Shown here: positions 21,683-31,035 of the stretch, piece by piece
Layout of the letters: each line of letters starts with the position of its first letter
Position numbering within the stretch: position 1 is the first letter of the stretch
From: Sphingopyxis terrae subsp. terrae NBRC 15098
GTDB taxonomy: Bacteria; Pseudomonadota; Alphaproteobacteria; Sphingomonadales; Sphingomonadaceae
DNA: 64,000 nt
Direction: 5' to 3'
NCBI RefSeq assembly: GCF_001598815.1
Contig: NZ_BCZQ01000008.1
Coordinates: 186,001-250,000, forward strand
Program-made: the position numbers and the translations under genes
Notes under the pieces: model-generated
Seen by the model: only the letters and a program-made list of their open reading frames with translations
What the model was told of the DNA's origin: nothing
Database searches by the model: none

Positions 21683-21758
21683 GGCGGCATCCTCTCTTAT
21701 TGTTATGGCCCCATAATACGCCTCTTCGCGATTTTCAGCAATCGTGCGACCAACCCCG

Positions 21759-24167
21759 TCATTCGCGCCCCATCGCGGTTGCCGCGAGCGTATCGGCGAG
21801 CTCGCCGAGCAGCGCGTCGTCGAGGTCCGAGGCCGCTACATTTTCGCGCCCGATCAGCACCAGCACCGGGATCGCGAGCGGGCTGGTCCGATCGAGCCTT
21901 TGGTGCACCATCGTCCCCGCAGCGCGGTCGAGCAGGTCGCCGAGCCGGGCGACATCGGTGAGCCGCTCGCGCGCGTCGGCCCAGGCGGCTTCGATCAGCA
22001 GATGATCGGGTTCATATTTGCGCAGGACGTCGAAGATGAGATCGGTCGAAAAAGTCACCTGCTTGCCCGTCTTGCGCTTGCCCGGATGCTGGCGTTCGAT
22101 CAGCCCCCCGATTACCGCAACCTCGCGGAAAGCGCGCTTCAGGAGGTGCGAATTTTCGACCCATTCGACGAACTCGCCTTCCAATATGGTCGCGTCGAAC
22201 AGCGCCTCGGGATTCGCGACCGGCTTCAGCGACCAAAGCGCGAGCGCATAGTCGGAAGCGACGAAGCCGAGCGGCTGTAGCCCCGCGCGCTCCATCCGTT
22301 TCGACAGCAGCATGCCGAGCGACTGGTGGGCGTTCCATCCCTCGAACGGATAGCAGACAAGATAATGCGCGCCCTCGTGCGGGAAGGTTTCGACCAGCAG
22401 TTCGCCGGGGCGCGGCAGCACCGAGCGCAGCGCCTGCATCTCGAGCCAGAAGCGCACATCCTCTGGAAAGCGCCGCCAGCTCGCCGGATCGGCCAGGAAG
22501 GCGCGCACCCGGTCGGCGAGCCGCGTCGACAGCGCCATCCGCGCCCCGACATAGGACGGAATGCGCGCCGGACGCGTCGTTGCGCGCACGATGAGGTCGG
22601 TATCGCGGATCGTCTCGACCTCGAGGCTGAGGCCGGCGAAGGCAAAGGTGTCGCCCGCGGTCAGCGTGCTCGCGAAATATTCCTCGACGCTGCCGAGGCG
22701 CCGCCCGTTCTTGAAGCGCACGTCGAGTGTGGGGGCATCGACGATGATCCCGGCGTTGAGCCGGTGCTGCGCCGCGAGCCGGGGGTGCGCGATGCGCCAG
22801 CCGCCCTGCCCGTCGGGTGCCAGGCGGCGGAAGCGGTCATAGCTTTTGAGCGCATATCCGCCGTCGCGAACGAAGCCGAGCAGGCGCGCAAAGAGCGCCG
22901 CGTCGATCCAGCGATACGGCTGCGCACCGCGGATTTCGGCAAGCAGATCTTCCTCGCGGAAGGGTGCGGCGCACGCGAGGGCCATGACATGCTGGGCCAG
23001 CACGTCGAGCGCGCCGGGACGGAAGCGATCGGCATCGCGCTCGCCCGCCTCGACCGCGTCGAGTGCGGCGCGCGCCTCGAGATATTCGAAGCGATTGCCC
23101 GGCACGATCAGCGCCCGGCTCGGTTCGTCGAGCCGGTGGTTGGCGCGACCGATACGCTGGAGCAGCCGCGACGAACCCTTGGGCGCCCCCATCTGGATCA
23201 CGCAGTCGACATCGCCCCAGTCGAGACCCAGATCGAGGCTGGAGGTTGCGACGAGCGCCCGCAATCGCCCCTCGGCCATGGCGTTTTCGGCGCGCTGGCG
23301 CGCTTCGCGGTCGAGGCTGCCGTGATGGATCGCGATCGGCAACGACAGATCGTTGACCTTCCACAATTCCTGGAAAATCAGCTCGGCCAGCCCGCGCGTG
23401 TTGCAGAAGATGATCGTCGTGCGGTTCTTCGCGATTTCGGCCATCACCTGATGCACCGCATAGCGTCCCGAATGCCCCGCCCACGGCACCGCGCCTTCGG
23501 GCAACAGGATCGAAATGTCGGGATCGGCGCCGCGCTCGCCCTCGACCAGCGTCACGCGCGTCGCATCGCCCTCGGGCGCGAGCCAGGCGCGATAGGCGTC
23601 CGCATCGGCAATCGTCGCCGACAGGCCGACGCGCCGCAGCCCCGGCGCAATGCGTTCGAGGCGCGCGAGCGCGAGGCTGAGCAGATCGCCGCGCTTGCCG
23701 GTCGCGAAGGCGTGGATTTCGTCGATGACCACCGTCTTCAGATCGGCGAACATCGCGAAGCTGTCGGGATAGGACAGCAGCAGCGACAGCGATTCGGGGG
23801 TGGTCAGCAGGATATTGGGCGGCCGACTGCGCTGGCGCGCCTTTTTGTCCGAACTGGTATCGCCGCTCCGGCTTTCGACGCTGATGTCGAGATCCATATC
23901 GGCGATGGGGCCGAGCAGGTTGCGCTCGACATCGGCGGCCAGCGCCTTGAGCGGCGAGACATAGAGGGTGTGCAACCGGTCGGACGAGTTGGCCGCAAGG
24001 TCGATCAGACTGGGGAGAAAGCCGGCCAATGTCTTGCCGGCGCCGGTCGCCGCGACGAGCAGCGCGCTTTCGCCGCGCTGCGCCGCCGCGAGCATGTCGG
24101 CCTGGTGCCGCCGCAGCCGCCACCCGCGGTGCGCGAACCAGCCGGCGAAGGGAGCGGGAAGCGACAT
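21759..24167 (-). CDS. Ligase-associated DEXH-box helicase (Lhr-like)
   Basis: This 802-residue superfamily 2 helicase shows the full motif set: VAATGAGKTLAGFLPSL (Walker A near residue 40), TTPESLSLLL, DEIHAFATGKRGDLL (motif II, DEIH), GLSATIAD and LVATSSLDLGLDWGD. The later region, QRIGRANHR, is motif VI. The long C-terminal part matches Lhr-type winged-helix and Lhr-core regions. Related helicases act with the ligase-associated nuclease PdeM in DNA repair. The domain pattern and the nearby pdeM support this subtype rather than a general Lhr. Confidence 0.93.
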   Translation of the reverse strand: MSLPAPFAGWFAHRGWRLRRHQADMLAAAQRGESALLVAATGAGKTLAGFLPSLIDLAANSSDRLHTLYVSPLKALAADVERNLLGPIADMDLDISVESRSGDTSSDKKARQRSRPPNILLTTPESLSLLLSYPDSFAMFADLKTVVIDEIHAFATGKRGDLLSLALARLERIAPGLRRVGLSATIADADAYRAWLAPEGDATRVTLVEGERGADPDISILLPEGAVPWAGHSGRYAVHQVMAEIAKNRTTIIFCNTRGLAELIFQELWKVNDLSLPIAIHHGSLDREARQRAENAMAEGRLRALVATSSLDLGLDWGDVDCVIQMGAPKGSSRLLQRIGRANHRLDEPSRALIVPGNRFEYLEARAALDAVEAGERDADRFRPGALDVLAQHVMALACAAPFREEDLLAEIRGAQPYRWIDAALFARLLGFVRDGGYALKSYDRFRRLAPDGQGGWRIAHPRLAAQHRLNAGIIVDAPTLDVRFKNGRRLGSVEEYFASTLTAGDTFAFAGLSLEVETIRDTDLIVRATTRPARIPSYVGARMALSTRLADRVRAFLADPASWRRFPEDVRFWLEMQALRSVLPRPGELLVETFPHEGAHYLVCYPFEGWNAHQSLGMLLSKRMERAGLQPLGFVASDYALALWSLKPVANPEALFDATILEGEFVEWVENSHLLKRAFREVAVIGGLIERQHPGKRKTGKQVTFSTDLIFDVLRKYEPDHLLIEAAWADARERLTDVARLGDLLDRAAGTMVHQRLDRTSPLAIPVLVLIGRENVAASDLDDALLGELADTLAATAMGRE

Positions 24168-24224
24168 GCGCGAGATGTGGCGCCGACGCTGCGCCGCGGC
24201 AACCCCTTCGCGCCCGCCGATGAG

Positions 24225-24250
24225 GCGGGGCGGGCGCGAACCCGCCCCGC
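24225..24250 (-). other. GC hairpin downstream of the OmpA-like gene
   Basis: GCGGGGCGGG at 24225-24234 is the exact inverse of CCCGCCCCGC at 24241-24250, with a six-base loop. It is 12 bases past the OmpA stop on the minus strand. No T-run follows, so it is not called a terminator. Confidence 0.4.
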
Positions 24251-24261
24251 GCGCGTCTGGC

Positions 24262-25143
24262 TTAGAGGCCGTCGAGCCCCTTGCTGACGAGGATATTCAC
24301 GGCCACGCGGCGATTCTGCGCCTTGCCTTCGACCGTGTCGTTGCTCGCTGCCGGATCGGCTTCGGCCATTCCGGTCGGCGTGAGCATGCGATAGGGCTTC
24401 CAGCCACACGCCTGCTGCAGATAATTCACCACGCGCCCGGCGCGCTTTTCGCTGAGCTGCTGATTGAGTTCCTCGCTGCCGGTCGAATCGGTGTAGCCGA
24501 CGACGAGCAGCAGGGCATTGTCCATGCTTTCCGCCTGCTGCGCGACGGCGCACAGGTCGGATTTCGCCTGCGGCGACAGGACCGACTGGCCGGTGTCAAA
24601 ATTCACCGTCGTCGTGGCTTTGACATTATACTGGTCGATGTCGCCCATCCGGCCGCGCAGCGCTTCGGTGGCCGCGGTCTGTTCGGCGAACCGCTGATCG
24701 GTCCCGTTGCGAATCATCGAGGCGGTGCGCAGATCCTTGCTCTTGAGATCGATCTGGCTGGCGACCAGCCCGCCGTCCCACTGGCGCGTCTCGACCGACA
24801 CGGGAAGGCCGTTGAGCAGCGCTTCGGCACCAAGCTTGTCGCGGTTCAGGCCCAGAAAGCCGCCGCTCGACTTGATCGTCGTGGCATCGGCGATGGTGAT
24901 CACGGTGTTGCTGCCGTCGGCGGTCGTCACCTGCATCCGGTCGCCGCTGCGCGCCGAGATGATGCCTTCGACCTTCGGGCCTTCGGCCATCTGCGCCATA
25001 TCGGGCGGCGCGGCACCGGTTACGAGCAAGGATCCGTCGCTTTCGGGCGCATCCTGCGCCTGCACCGCCACCGCGGTGCTGACCGAGCCGGCAAGCATCG
25101 CCAGCAACAACAATCGCTTCGATTTCATGGAAACTGCACGCAT
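24262..25143 (-). CDS. OmpA family outer-membrane / periplasmic protein
   Basis: This 293-residue secreted protein has a signal peptide ending QAQD and a middle domain of beta strands (VEGIISARSGDRMQVTT). The C-terminal OmpA peptidoglycan-binding domain shows TVNFDTGQSVLS, VVGYTDSTGSEELNQQLSEKRAGRVVNYL and NRRVAVNIL. The OmpA domain anchors the envelope to peptidoglycan. GGAG lies seven bases before the ATG at 25143, so that start was chosen. Confidence 0.92.
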   Translation of the reverse strand: MRAVSMKSKRLLLLAMLAGSVSTAVAVQAQDAPESDGSLLVTGAAPPDMAQMAEGPKVEGIISARSGDRMQVTTADGSNTVITIADATTIKSSGGFLGLNRDKLGAEALLNGLPVSVETRQWDGGLVASQIDLKSKDLRTASMIRNGTDQRFAEQTAATEALRGRMGDIDQYNVKATTTVNFDTGQSVLSPQAKSDLCAVAQQAESMDNALLLVVGYTDSTGSEELNQQLSEKRAGRVVNYLQQACGWKPYRMLTPTGMAEADPAASNDTVEGKAQNRRVAVNILVSKGLDGL

Positions 25144-25302
25144 TACGCTACTCCTTCATTCCGAGCCGCCCCCGCGAGTTCCCGCCGCCCTTTTCTGCAC
25201 CTGAAATCGTCCGGCAAGGCCGTTGAGCGATCGCGCCGTCCATATGAGCAGATTGTGCGGCGAACCGTTGGCGAGGGCGCACTTTCGGCGCAATTCGGGC
25301 GG

Positions 25303-25923
25303 TCAGCGGCCTGCGGTAAGCGCAAACCATATCGCCACCCCGACGATCGCGAGCGCGAGGATACGGCGAACGGTGCGGGTGCGCGCCGGGTCGGAAATCC
25401 AACCGCCGACCCGGCTCCCCGCCACGACAATGGTCAGATGCACTGCGGTCGCGATCGCGATGCTGACGAGCGCGAGCGCGAAGGCGAGGCCGAAGCCCGG
25501 TATCTGCCCGCCGTTGAAGCGCGGGATGACGACGACGTAAAAGAGCATCGCCTTGGGATTGAGCAGATTGACCACCAGCCCGGAAAGGAAATGATGCCGC
25601 GACCGGCCCGGCGCGGCGATCAGCGCCGGCGAATTTTCGCCCGCGTCGCGCCAGCTTTCCCAGGCAAGCCAAAGCAGAAAGGCAGCGCCGCCCCAGCGCA
25701 AGACCTGCCACAGCAGCGGACTGGCCGACACGATGAAGGCTATCCCCAGCGCCGCAGCGAGCGCGTTGACGAACAGGCCGATCGCGACGCCGGCGGTTGC
25801 CGCGAGCCCGGCGCGGCGCCCCTCGCCCATCGCGAGCGCGACGAGCCACGCCATGTTCGGGCCCGGCGTCAGTTCGATCAGCAGCACCGCCAAGCCAAAG
25901 CCGATCCAGTCGGCGTCGGTCAC
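25303..25923 (-). CDS. LysE family amino-acid exporter
   Basis: The 206-residue inner-membrane protein has six predicted helices and the LysE/RhtB family start TPGPNMAWLVALAMG with the usual GAAFLLWLAWESW later. Relatives export lysine, threonine or homoserine; the substrate here is unknown. The GTG start is overlapped by the TGA of the upstream cupin gene (GTGA), so the two are translationally coupled. Confidence 0.9.
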   Translation of the reverse strand: MTDADWIGFGLAVLLIELTPGPNMAWLVALAMGEGRRAGLAATAGVAIGLFVNALAAALGIAFIVSASPLLWQVLRWGGAAFLLWLAWESWRDAGENSPALIAAPGRSRHHFLSGLVVNLLNPKAMLFYVVVIPRFNGGQIPGFGLAFALALVSIAIATAVHLTIVVAGSRVGGWISDPARTRTVRRILALAIVGVAIWFALTAGR

Positions 25924-26387
25924 GGCAGGCGTTTCGTCGGATAGGGCGTGCCGTCCTTGTGGAAATAGCCGTCGGGCGTGAACAGCATGTCGATGTCCGA
26001 ATAGCCGCCGCCAGTATCGTGCAGCTTGCCGCCGCCCAAGGCGACGAAGACACAGTCGGCGCCCGATTCATTGATCAGATGATGACCGTTGGTGCTGCCC
26101 TTCGGCCATACCGCAATGTCGCCCGCGCGCATCAGCCAGCGCCCCGCATCCTCGACGAGCGTGGCTTCGCCCGAGATCATCACCAGCATCTCGTCCTCGC
26201 CGTCGTGCCAGTGGCGCTGCGACGACCAGGCGCCGGGTTTCAGCACGACATGGCTCGCGGCGAAATCGGCAAGCCCCGTCGCGGGCGCGAGACGGCGGTA
26301 CCAGCGCCCCTGAACCGGCGCATCATAGGGGGCGGGATAGCCGGTGGCGTTGGTTTGGGGGATCGAATCGAGATCGAGCTTGGGCAT
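25920..26387 (-). CDS. Cupin domain protein
   Basis: This 155-residue cytoplasmic protein has the two cupin motifs: SQRHWHDGEDEMLVMISGEA (the HxH...E metal site) and GDIAVWPKGSTNGHHLIN. The fold could be a dioxygenase or a sugar- or amino-acid-binding protein. GGAG lies just before the ATG at 26387. It is coupled to the LysE exporter, which suggests an amino-acid-related job, but this is only inference. Confidence 0.85.
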   Translation of the reverse strand: MPKLDLDSIPQTNATGYPAPYDAPVQGRWYRRLAPATGLADFAASHVVLKPGAWSSQRHWHDGEDEMLVMISGEATLVEDAGRWLMRAGDIAVWPKGSTNGHHLINESGADCVFVALGGGKLHDTGGGYSDIDMLFTPDGYFHKDGTPYPTKRLP

Positions 26388-26481
26388 GAAGGACTCCGGG
26401 CATGTTCCCGCTTTGTTTTGCACAAAGGGGGCGTGATGCAAAGCCTCGACTTGGTGCGGCGCGAACGGGTAAGGGAGCGTC

Positions 26482-27615
26482 ATGACCATGACTATCGACC
26501 CCGTCGACCTTGCCCGGGCGCTGATCGCCGCGCCGAGCGTCACGCCCGCGACCGGCGCCGTCTTCGACGTGCTGGAAGCCGCGCTCGCCCCGCTCGGTTT
26601 CACGGTCGAGCGCTTCATCGACGGGATCGAACCCGACGGGCCGGTCGAAAATCTGCTCGCGGTACGGGCGGGCAGCGGCCCGGTGCATTTCGGCTTTGCC
26701 GGGCATCTCGACGTCGTACCCCCGGGCGTCGGCTGGACCGGCGATGCTTTCGCACCGGAAATTCGCGGCGATCTGCTCTACGGCCGCGGCGCGGTCGACA
26801 TGAAGGGCTCGATCGCCGCCTTCGTCGCCGCGGCGGCAGCAACCCCCGCCGAGGGGGGAACGATCAGCCTGATCATCACCGGCGACGAGGAAGGCCCGGC
26901 GATCTTCGGCACCCGCGCGCTGATGGAGCATATGGATGCGCGCGGCGTGAAGCCCGACATGATCGTCGTCGGCGAACCGACATCGGTGCACCGGCTCGGC
27001 GACATGGTGAAGATCGGCCGGCGCGGATCTGTCAATATCTGGATCGACGTGCCGGGGACGCAGGGCCATGTCGCCTATCCGCACCTGGCCGACAATCCGA
27101 TTCCCAAGCTGGTGCGCATCCTGGCGGCGATCGACACGGTGACGCTCGACGAGGGGACCGCCTGGTTCCAGCCGTCGAACATCGAGTTCACCGACCTCGA
27201 GGTCGGCAATGGCGCGACCAACGTGATTCCGGCATCGGCGCGCGCGCGGCTGTCGATCCGCTTCAACGACCAGCAGAAGGGCGCCGATCTGGTCGCGATG
27301 GTCGAGCGCATCGCGCAGGATGTCGAGCCCGCGGCCAAGGTGATCGGCAAGATTTCGGGCGAGGCCTTTCTGACCCCGCCGGGCGCGCTGTCGTCGCTCG
27401 TCGCCGAAGCGATCCGGGCCGAGACGGGCATCGAGGCCGACATGTCGACGACCGGCGGCACCTCTGACGCGCGCTTCCTCCACGCGCTGTGCCCGGTGGT
27501 CGAATTCGGGCTGACCAATGCGACGATGCACAAGCTCGACGAGGCGGTCGCGGTCGAAGACCTGCACAATCTGACGGCCATCTATCGCGGCATATTGGAC
27601 CGCGCCTTTCGCTGA
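26482..27615 (+). CDS. dapE: Succinyl-diaminopimelate desuccinylase
   Basis: DapE hydrolyses N-succinyl-LL-diaminopimelate in the lysine/peptidoglycan pathway. The 377-residue M20-family dizinc peptidase has the metal ligands visible in FAGHLDVVPPG (near residue 73), YGRGAVDMKG and TGDEEGPA, and the dimerisation domain (VAYPHLADNP). It ends with the usual ATMHKLDEAV. AAGGGAG precedes the ATG at 26482. It is divergent from the cupin-LysE pair. Confidence 0.93.
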   Translation: MTMTIDPVDLARALIAAPSVTPATGAVFDVLEAALAPLGFTVERFIDGIEPDGPVENLLAVRAGSGPVHFGFAGHLDVVPPGVGWTGDAFAPEIRGDLLYGRGAVDMKGSIAAFVAAAAATPAEGGTISLIITGDEEGPAIFGTRALMEHMDARGVKPDMIVVGEPTSVHRLGDMVKIGRRGSVNIWIDVPGTQGHVAYPHLADNPIPKLVRILAAIDTVTLDEGTAWFQPSNIEFTDLEVGNGATNVIPASARARLSIRFNDQQKGADLVAMVERIAQDVEPAAKVIGKISGEAFLTPPGALSSLVAEAIRAETGIEADMSTTGGTSDARFLHALCPVVEFGLTNATMHKLDEAVAVEDLHNLTAIYRGILDRAFR

Positions 27616-27618
27616 CGC

Positions 27619-28191
27619 CTAATCCTCGCGGCTGCGCCGCAGGATGACATAGACGGCGCCCGCACCGCCATGGCTGATGTGCGCGGGGCGCAGCGCGACG
27701 ATGAGGTCGGCATGGGGCGATACCGCAAGCCAGTCGGCAAGCGAGGCGCGGATTGCGCCGCGCGGGCGCGGTTCGTGCGGCTGCGGCAAGCGGTCGGCGC
27801 CCGGCCGCAGGCGCCCCGCGACGACGAGCAGCACACGCGCGCCGCGCAGCAGCGCCCGCCCGATCGCATCGTCGAGCAGCGCCTGCGCCGAGGCAAGGCT
27901 GTGGCCGTGGAGATCGATGCTGAGGTCGGGGCGGACGTGCCCCTTGCGCAGCCGCCGGTCCCAATGGCTGTCGAGCGTCGCCTGCCCATGGGTACGGCGC
28001 GGCGGGGGGAGCGCGGCGGGCCGGGCCCGCGCCGCGGCGGCACCGGCGAGGCCGCGCGGCTCCGGCTTGGGTGGCCGTACCGGCGGCGGCGCCGCCGGTT
28101 CGAGCGGCGACGGTGCGCGGTGGAGCGGCTTCACCGTGGCCGCGACCCGTTTCCACAGCGCGTTTTCTTCGGGAGCGAGGCGCCGCGCCAT
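27619..28191 (-). CDS. Smr domain (MutS2-type) protein
   Basis: The 190-residue protein has a basic N-terminal half and a C-terminal Smr domain: IDLHGHSLASAQALL and HGGAGAVYVILRR. Smr domains are nucleases acting on DNA or RNA. The usual glycine-rich TGKG is replaced by VVAGRL, so activity should be checked. It is convergent with dapE (three bases apart) and follows mltA on the same strand by six bases. Confidence 0.88.
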   Translation of the reverse strand: MARRLAPEENALWKRVAATVKPLHRAPSPLEPAAPPPVRPPKPEPRGLAGAAAARARPAALPPPRRTHGQATLDSHWDRRLRKGHVRPDLSIDLHGHSLASAQALLDDAIGRALLRGARVLLVVAGRLRPGADRLPQPHEPRPRGAIRASLADWLAVSPHADLIVALRPAHISHGGAGAVYVILRRSRED

Positions 28192-28197
28192 CGCCGG

Positions 28198-29553
28198 TCA
28201 GCGCGCGGCGGCGGTGAGCCGCGCGACCGCAGCGCGCGGCAGCAGGATCAGCGCCGAACCGCGCGCCGCCATGCCGCCCGCGATCGCACGCGCCTTTTCG
28301 CCGGCGCCCCAGAAGCTGTCGAACCGGTTCGCGCCCTTGATCGCGCCGCCGGTGTCCTGCGCTACCCACAGCCCATTGGGTTCGGCGCGGTCGAGCGAGA
28401 GGAAGACGGGGGCGCCGAGCGGCACATATTTGGGATCGGCGGCGACGCTCGCGCGGCCCGTGACCGGCACGCCGAGCGCGCCGAGCGGCCCTGGCCCGGT
28501 CAGCTCGCGGAAGAAGACCCAACTCGGATTTTCGTTCATCACGGCGGCGCCGCGAACCGGGTCGGCGCGCAAATAATCGAGGATGCCCTGCATCGAGGCC
28601 TGCCCCGGCTGGAGCGCGCCGCGGTCGAGCAGCAGCTTGCCGATGCCGACATAATCGCGGCCGTTCTGGCTGTCGTAACCGATCCGCATGACGCCGCCGT
28701 CAGGCAGGCGCAGCCGCCCCGACCCCTGCACCTGCAGGAAAAAGAATTCGGCCGCATCGGCCGCCCAGGCGATTTCGAGGCCGCGCCCGGCGAGCGCGCC
28801 GCGTTCGATCGCGAGGCGATCATAATAGGGGACAAAATTGCTGCCGTCGACGCGGCCCCGGATCTTCTTGCCCTGCAAATCTTTCGAAAACAGGCCGAGG
28901 TCGACGTCAACCAGATCAGCGGGGCGGCGGTAGATCGGCACGTCATAGCCCGGCCGCCGCGTCCGCGAGGCGGCGATTTCGGGTTCGTAATAGCCGGTGA
29001 CGAAGGCGCTGCCCGCGCCGACCTGCACGGTGCCGAAATAGCGGCTGAAGAAATTGCCGGCATCGCGGTCGGCCCAGCCGCTCGCGGCGCTGCACGCCTC
29101 GGCCCATTCGCCGGGCTGCGTCAGCCCGCTCACATCGGTTCGGCGCTGCACCGAGGGGCAGCTCAACCGGAAGGCGATCAGCGCGGCGGTCGCCTGTTCG
29201 GGCGCGATGCCCAGCGCATTATATTCGGGACCGGCGACGACACCGCTTTCGATCGCACTCGTCGCGGTCGCGGGAACCGGCGGCGCGGCGAGCGGCGGAT
29301 TGGGGGTTGCGGGAATCGGCTTAGCAGCGGCGCCCGGCGGCACCGATGGGCGCGGCTGATAGGGGCGCGGGGCGCCGGTCGTGGGGGCCGGAGTCGGTGT
29401 CGGTGCCGGGTTTGTCGCCGGGGCGGGGCGCGGCCCGGGGGCCGCCGGGATCACTGAGGCACAGCCCGACAGCAGCGGAGCGGTCAAGAGAAGCGCGAGG
29501 CCGACGCAGCGAAGGCGCGGCCTGCGATCCGGCACGGCGTCCCCCCGGAACAT
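28198..29553 (-). CDS. mltA: Membrane-bound lytic murein transglycosylase A
   Basis: MltA cleaves glycan strands of peptidoglycan to anhydro-muropeptides from the inner face of the outer membrane. The 451-residue product is a lipoprotein (lipobox LLSGC, Cys31) with a long Pro-rich linker. The MltA domain includes GYYEPEI and FFLQVQGSG, and the 3D domain holds the catalytic Asp in AQDTGGAIKGANRFDSFWG. The ATG at 29553 was chosen because longer starts would overlap the Tim44 gene. It follows Tim44 by 11 bases. Confidence 0.94.
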   Translation of the reverse strand: MFRGDAVPDRRPRLRCVGLALLLTAPLLSGCASVIPAAPGPRPAPATNPAPTPTPAPTTGAPRPYQPRPSVPPGAAAKPIPATPNPPLAAPPVPATATSAIESGVVAGPEYNALGIAPEQATAALIAFRLSCPSVQRRTDVSGLTQPGEWAEACSAASGWADRDAGNFFSRYFGTVQVGAGSAFVTGYYEPEIAASRTRRPGYDVPIYRRPADLVDVDLGLFSKDLQGKKIRGRVDGSNFVPYYDRLAIERGALAGRGLEIAWAADAAEFFFLQVQGSGRLRLPDGGVMRIGYDSQNGRDYVGIGKLLLDRGALQPGQASMQGILDYLRADPVRGAAVMNENPSWVFFRELTGPGPLGALGVPVTGRASVAADPKYVPLGAPVFLSLDRAEPNGLWVAQDTGGAIKGANRFDSFWGAGEKARAIAGGMAARGSALILLPRAAVARLTAAAR

Positions 29554-29564
29554 CCTGCTGCCGC

Positions 29565-30254
29565 TCAGGCGACGTCGGCTTCGTCGAGCAGCCAGTTGGG
29601 ATCGCTGCTGCCGACCTTGCGGCGGAAGGTCCACAGATCGTCGGTCTGCACCCCGTCGGTCATCGATCCGGCGATCAGCTTGCCGTCGGCATCGCGCGTC
29701 ACCGCGCTGATATCCGCCTGATAGCGCACGGTGATGCGCGCTTCATTGCGGCCGAGTTCCACCGCCGTAATCTTGGCCGAATCGATCCCGATCAGGCGGT
29801 TTTCCAGCTTTTCGCCGCGCTCTTCGCGATCCTCGATCGCCGCGATGAAGCCTTCGTAGCTGTCGTCGTCGCACAGGTCCCGCAGCGTGTCGCGGTCGCC
29901 TTTCCAGAAGGCCTCGAGGATCATGCGATAGGCCGCCTGCGCGCCGTCCATGAAGCGGCCGGCATCGAAGTGGCGGTCGCTCGCGAGCAACTGGCGCAGA
30001 CCGGCTTCGGCAGAGGGTTCATAGACCAGTCCGCTGTTCACCGGCGCCTGATCGCGCGACGAGCCCGCGGCGTCGGCTTCGTCGAGCCGCACCGGCGCCG
30101 GCGCGGCGCGGTCGTCGCGGCGCGGCATCACGGGTTCCTGCTCATGCCCCGTCCGCTTGCCGAGCACCGAATAGAGCCGCATGCCGAGGAAGGCGGCAAT
30201 CATGGCGAGCAGGATGATCGAGAAAGCGGTCACAAGCAAATCCGATACGGACAA
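29565..30254 (-). CDS. Tim44 domain-containing protein
   Basis: The 229-residue protein has one N-terminal hydrophobic segment (residues 6-27), a charged linker and a C-terminal Tim44/TimA-like domain (about 95-229) with FMDGAQAAYRMILEAFWKGD. In alphaproteobacteria it is the likely ancestor of the mitochondrial import subunit; its bacterial role is unknown. It is divergent from secB across 241 bases (30255-30495). That gap has one short hairpin, TCGCCT/AGGCGA at 30267-30284, and no other clear feature. Confidence 0.92.
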   Translation of the reverse strand: MSVSDLLVTAFSIILLAMIAAFLGMRLYSVLGKRTGHEQEPVMPRRDDRAAPAPVRLDEADAAGSSRDQAPVNSGLVYEPSAEAGLRQLLASDRHFDAGRFMDGAQAAYRMILEAFWKGDRDTLRDLCDDDSYEGFIAAIEDREERGEKLENRLIGIDSAKITAVELGRNEARITVRYQADISAVTRDADGKLIAGSMTDGVQTDDLWTFRRKVGSSDPNWLLDEADVA

Positions 30255-30495
30255 AGGGTAAAGACGTCGCCTTTACATAGGCGATGCCGGCACATGTTTC
30301 AAATCTCCATGACCGCACCATCGCGGCGGGTCAACGATTCGTCCCTTCGCCGGGCGCCGGGCCGCGGCTCTTGCAGCCATTGTGCTGGCGCGCCGCCGCT
30401 GCTAAGCGCCGCCGCAACCATTTGACGCGGGCCTTGCACGGCCTGCGGACGGTGACCCACATTTCATCCATCGTTTCAACGAAAGCGCATCTGAC

Positions 30496-31008
30496 ATGGC
30501 CGACGAGACCAGCATCGACATCAATCCCGCACCGCAGGCGAATGGCGAAGACACCAGCCCCGCGATCGGCCTGATCTCGCAATATGTGAAGGATCTGTCG
30601 TTCGAAAACCCCAATGCTCCGGCGGTTTTCCAGTGGCAGTCGGCGCCGCAGATGGATGTCCAGTTCAACATCGCCGCCGATGGCGTCGGCGACAATCTGT
30701 TCGAAGTGACGCTGAAGATCGACGTCACCGCCAAGCATGACGAAGGCACGGCCTTCGTCATCGAGCTCAAATATGCGGGCCTGTTCGGCGTGCGCAACGT
30801 CCCCGACGACCAGCTGCAGCCCTTCTTCCTCGCCGAAGCGCCGCGCATCCTGTTCCCCTTCGCACGCCGCGTCGTTGCCGACGTCGTGCGCGACGGCGGT
30901 TTCCAGCCGCTGCTGCTCGACCCGATCGATTTCCACGGCCTGTTCATGCAGCAGGTGCAGGCGCAGGCCGAACAGGCGGGCGACGCCGCGCCGGTCGGCC
31001 AGGCCTGA
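30496..31008 (+). CDS. secB: Protein-export chaperone SecB
   Basis: SecB is the tetrameric cytoplasmic chaperone that keeps preproteins unfolded for SecA. The 170-residue protein has the family's beta-sheet core: SQYVKDLSFENPNAP, FEVTLKIDVTAK, LKYAGLFGV and LFPFARRVVADVVRDGGFQPL. The acidic C-terminal tail lies after residue 155. It is followed 27 bases later by murJ. Confidence 0.97.
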   Translation: MADETSIDINPAPQANGEDTSPAIGLISQYVKDLSFENPNAPAVFQWQSAPQMDVQFNIAADGVGDNLFEVTLKIDVTAKHDEGTAFVIELKYAGLFGVRNVPDDQLQPFFLAEAPRILFPFARRVVADVVRDGGFQPLLLDPIDFHGLFMQQVQAQAEQAGDAAPVGQA

Positions 31009-31035
31009 TCCCGGCCGCGGCGGCCGGCTGATCCG

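Noticed and set aside
24225-24250. Terminator of the OmpA-like gene
   Set aside because: Strong stem but no T-run on either strand, so it is listed only as a hairpin.
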